Below the pieces are notes generated by a model. The model worked only from the letters and a program-made list of their open reading frames with translations, was not told where the DNA came from and searched no databases. Position numbers and translations under genes: made by a program. Below, one piece after another: positions 62,486 to 64,000 of a stretch of DNA of 64,000 bases (the stretch's first letter is position 1; each line of letters begins with the position of its first letter). Source of the DNA: Chrysoperla carnea (Eukaryota; Arthropoda; Insecta; Neuroptera; Chrysopidae); contig NC_058341.1 of assembly GCF_905475395.1 (NCBI RefSeq), positions 58,163,501-58,227,500 of the forward strand, read 5' to 3'.

Positions 62486-62806
62486 TGGCAGCCAGACCAC
62501 CAAGAAACTGCAAAGCTGATGATTTTCAGGCAGGCTTACTATTTGTGATCGTCAAGTTAAACGAAAATGGGGAAAGGAACGTACTTGTTTTACTGCAAGA
62601 CATATATGATCAAGTGCTGTCGCAAACTTCTTCTATGTGCTTCAAGAGCTTCTATGACTGACTGAGAGGAAAGTACAATGAGGGTTTGAGCCTTACAGTG
62701 CACTACGATTGCTGCACGATTTATCACAATGAGGAAGAGATAATTCATCTCTTGTATCAATATTCAGCTTTTCTATTATTTTTTTTTGACGATTTGTCTG
62801 AATAAG
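62486..62806 (+). pseudogene. Coding-like stretch interrupted by one TGA, family unknown
   Basis: An ATG at 62486 opens a 58-residue frame (MAARPPRNCKADDF..., with a LLQDIYDQVLSQ segment) that ends in TGA at 62660. The same frame continues to 62806, for about 106 sense codons in all. Composition is markedly less AT-rich than its surroundings. An overlapping second frame is also open for about 30 codons, which weakens the case. I do not recognise a family; it may be a decayed gene, a transposon relic or chance. Confidence 0.25.
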
Positions 62807-63069
62807 ATTTGAAATCAATCAACGTGAATTTCTTAAATGGTTCAAATAATTGTGTTCCTTGTTGATCTAAACCTTTTTCAAATTATACAATGGTGATACC
62901 CAACCTAACCACTCTTAACGATTGATAAACAACACTGCACTTATAAAAACAAATCACCCAGTATTTATTTTAAATAAAATAATAATATAATATGCAGTTT
63001 TTTTTTAATTAAAAAAGTATATATTCTAAGTTAATGTTTGAGTATATTTTTTTAGTGAATAATATACGT

Positions 63070-63086
63070 TATATATATATATATAT
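63070..63086. repeat. TA microsatellite
   Basis: A pure TA run of about 8 units within a longer AT-rich segment. Confidence 0.7.
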
Positions 63087-64000
63087 TGTATAGTATAACA
63101 CATATATTTTTCGTATTGTAAATAAAATTCTCTTGTTTCAAATGTATTACATTAATTTGAAATTTGATTTTAACTGCAATTAAAATTTTATAAGAGAAGA
63201 AATTTGATTCTATATATATAATATACTATAACGAATACAACACACTCAAAAACAACAGAAAAAAAAACCGTTGTGTTATTTGAGCTATGTTTTTTTTTTG
63301 GTATTTTATTTTTTTATTATTATTCTAAAATAAAAATTTTATTTTATTTTTGTATTTGATATTTCTCAGCTTGCTTTTCTTTGGCGTGTGACCCTAATGC
63401 AATTATGACATTAAAATCAAATACATCTGAGAAAAAATTTAAAGTTTAAAAATATAAAAATTATTAATCAATTTGGAATGATTCTTAGAAAAATGTAATT
63501 AAGTAGTTCAAGGTTTATAAAAATAAATAAACGATAATCGTAAATCATAGAAATAAAAAAAAGAATATAATAAAATATTAATAAAAAAATTTAGAAATTA
63601 ATTCATTACAAACAAATTTAGAAATTAAGATGAAAATGTTTAGTTGGAGGTCAAAATACAAGAAAACGTAAGAAAATTATTCATGGGATCAGTTGTTCCC
63701 ATTGAATTTATTTCCATTTTGATATATGTATACATAGCTAGTAGCTTGATACCAACTGGCTTCACTGGGCTAAGAAGTAAAAAATGCCGCTTTATAGCCT
63801 TCAACTCTCGTGATCTCAATTATGCCCCTTCCATAACATTCGAAGGGATTGTTTTGCATAGGTTAATTATATGTACAGTTTTCAATTTTTTTAATTTTAA
63901 AATAGTCATATTTCATTGAGTATTTCCGAAAAGATGGCTATGAATTGTTTTACATTTTCTATTTTAAATTTTTACAGAAATCTTTAATTTATGGTTCAAA

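Larger units (their letters stand above)
56442..64000. other. Sequence upstream of the Sobp exon, probably intron
   Basis: No first Sobp exon was recognised. Contents are a collapsed hAT-like terminal repeat pair at 56479-56523, a dispersed repeat at 56637-56880, islands of higher GC without a clear gene (58900-59280, 60020-60310, 62440-62760), a CCTAA tract at 59877 and a TA microsatellite near 63070. Confidence 0.5.

Noticed and set aside
1-64000. CRISPR arrays, bacterial operons, rRNA genes or viral genes
   Set aside because: The window has introns, poly(A) signals and animal genes; no regularly spaced direct repeats, rRNA cores or viral proteins were recognised.

Overview
This is AT-rich animal nuclear DNA, almost certainly from an insect. 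Coding sequence is sparse, split by GT-AG introns and followed by AATAAA signals, and most of the window is introns and spacers packed with transposon relics. Four protein-coding genes can be supported. Three were recognised by comparison with remembered family sequences, and no database was searched. Neither the order nor the species can be fixed from this DNA. A short TTAGG-type pentamer tract and the repeat content fit a non-dipteran insect, but only weakly.

Layout. Positions 942-7693 (+) hold the last seven exons of tomosyn (STXBP5 family), up to its C-terminal R-SNARE motif and stop; earlier exons lie off the left edge. Positions 7694-16700 are an AT-rich spacer with no supportable gene. 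Positions 16701-17968 (+) appear to encode a small three-exon membrane protein of unknown family. Positions 18772-19794 (+) are a GNB1L-type WD-repeat gene with one 63-nt intron. Positions 19795-24995 are a repeat-rich convergent spacer. From 25227 to 56441 (-) lie the last two coding exons of Sobp (sine oculis-binding protein), separated by an apparent 29.5-kb intron. The remaining 7.5 kb to the right edge is probably the next Sobp intron upstream; no first exon was found. The genes share no obvious pathway: tomosyn restrains SNARE-driven secretion, GNB1L is linked to stability of PIKK kinases, and Sobp is a nuclear cofactor of Six-type transcription factors.

The splice models are internally consistent. 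The tomosyn exons sum to 388 codons plus stop, Sobp to 560, the small membrane protein to 145 and GNB1L to 319, all with matching phases.

The most distinctive content is repetitive. Ten copies (A-J, about 0.5-0.65 kb each) of one element occur from 23.7 to 53.5 kb, nine of them inside the long Sobp intron. Each carries a 5' subterminal motif repeated inverted at the 3' end, a 3' terminal hairpin, a central GACG/GACA microsatellite and an ordered series of small conserved hairpins. This architecture resembles Helentron-associated (HINE/DINE-1-like) non-autonomous elements. Around them are a canonical Helitron 3' end, foldback elements and MITEs, a roughly 1.4-kb imperfect palindrome with another element nested in one arm, several two-copy dispersed repeats, and SINE-like or tRNA-like sequences. 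I did not find a convincing new protein-based system. The best leads are the hairpin-rich element family, the unrecognised spliced membrane gene, the tomosyn cassette exon and the in-frame GNB1L intron.
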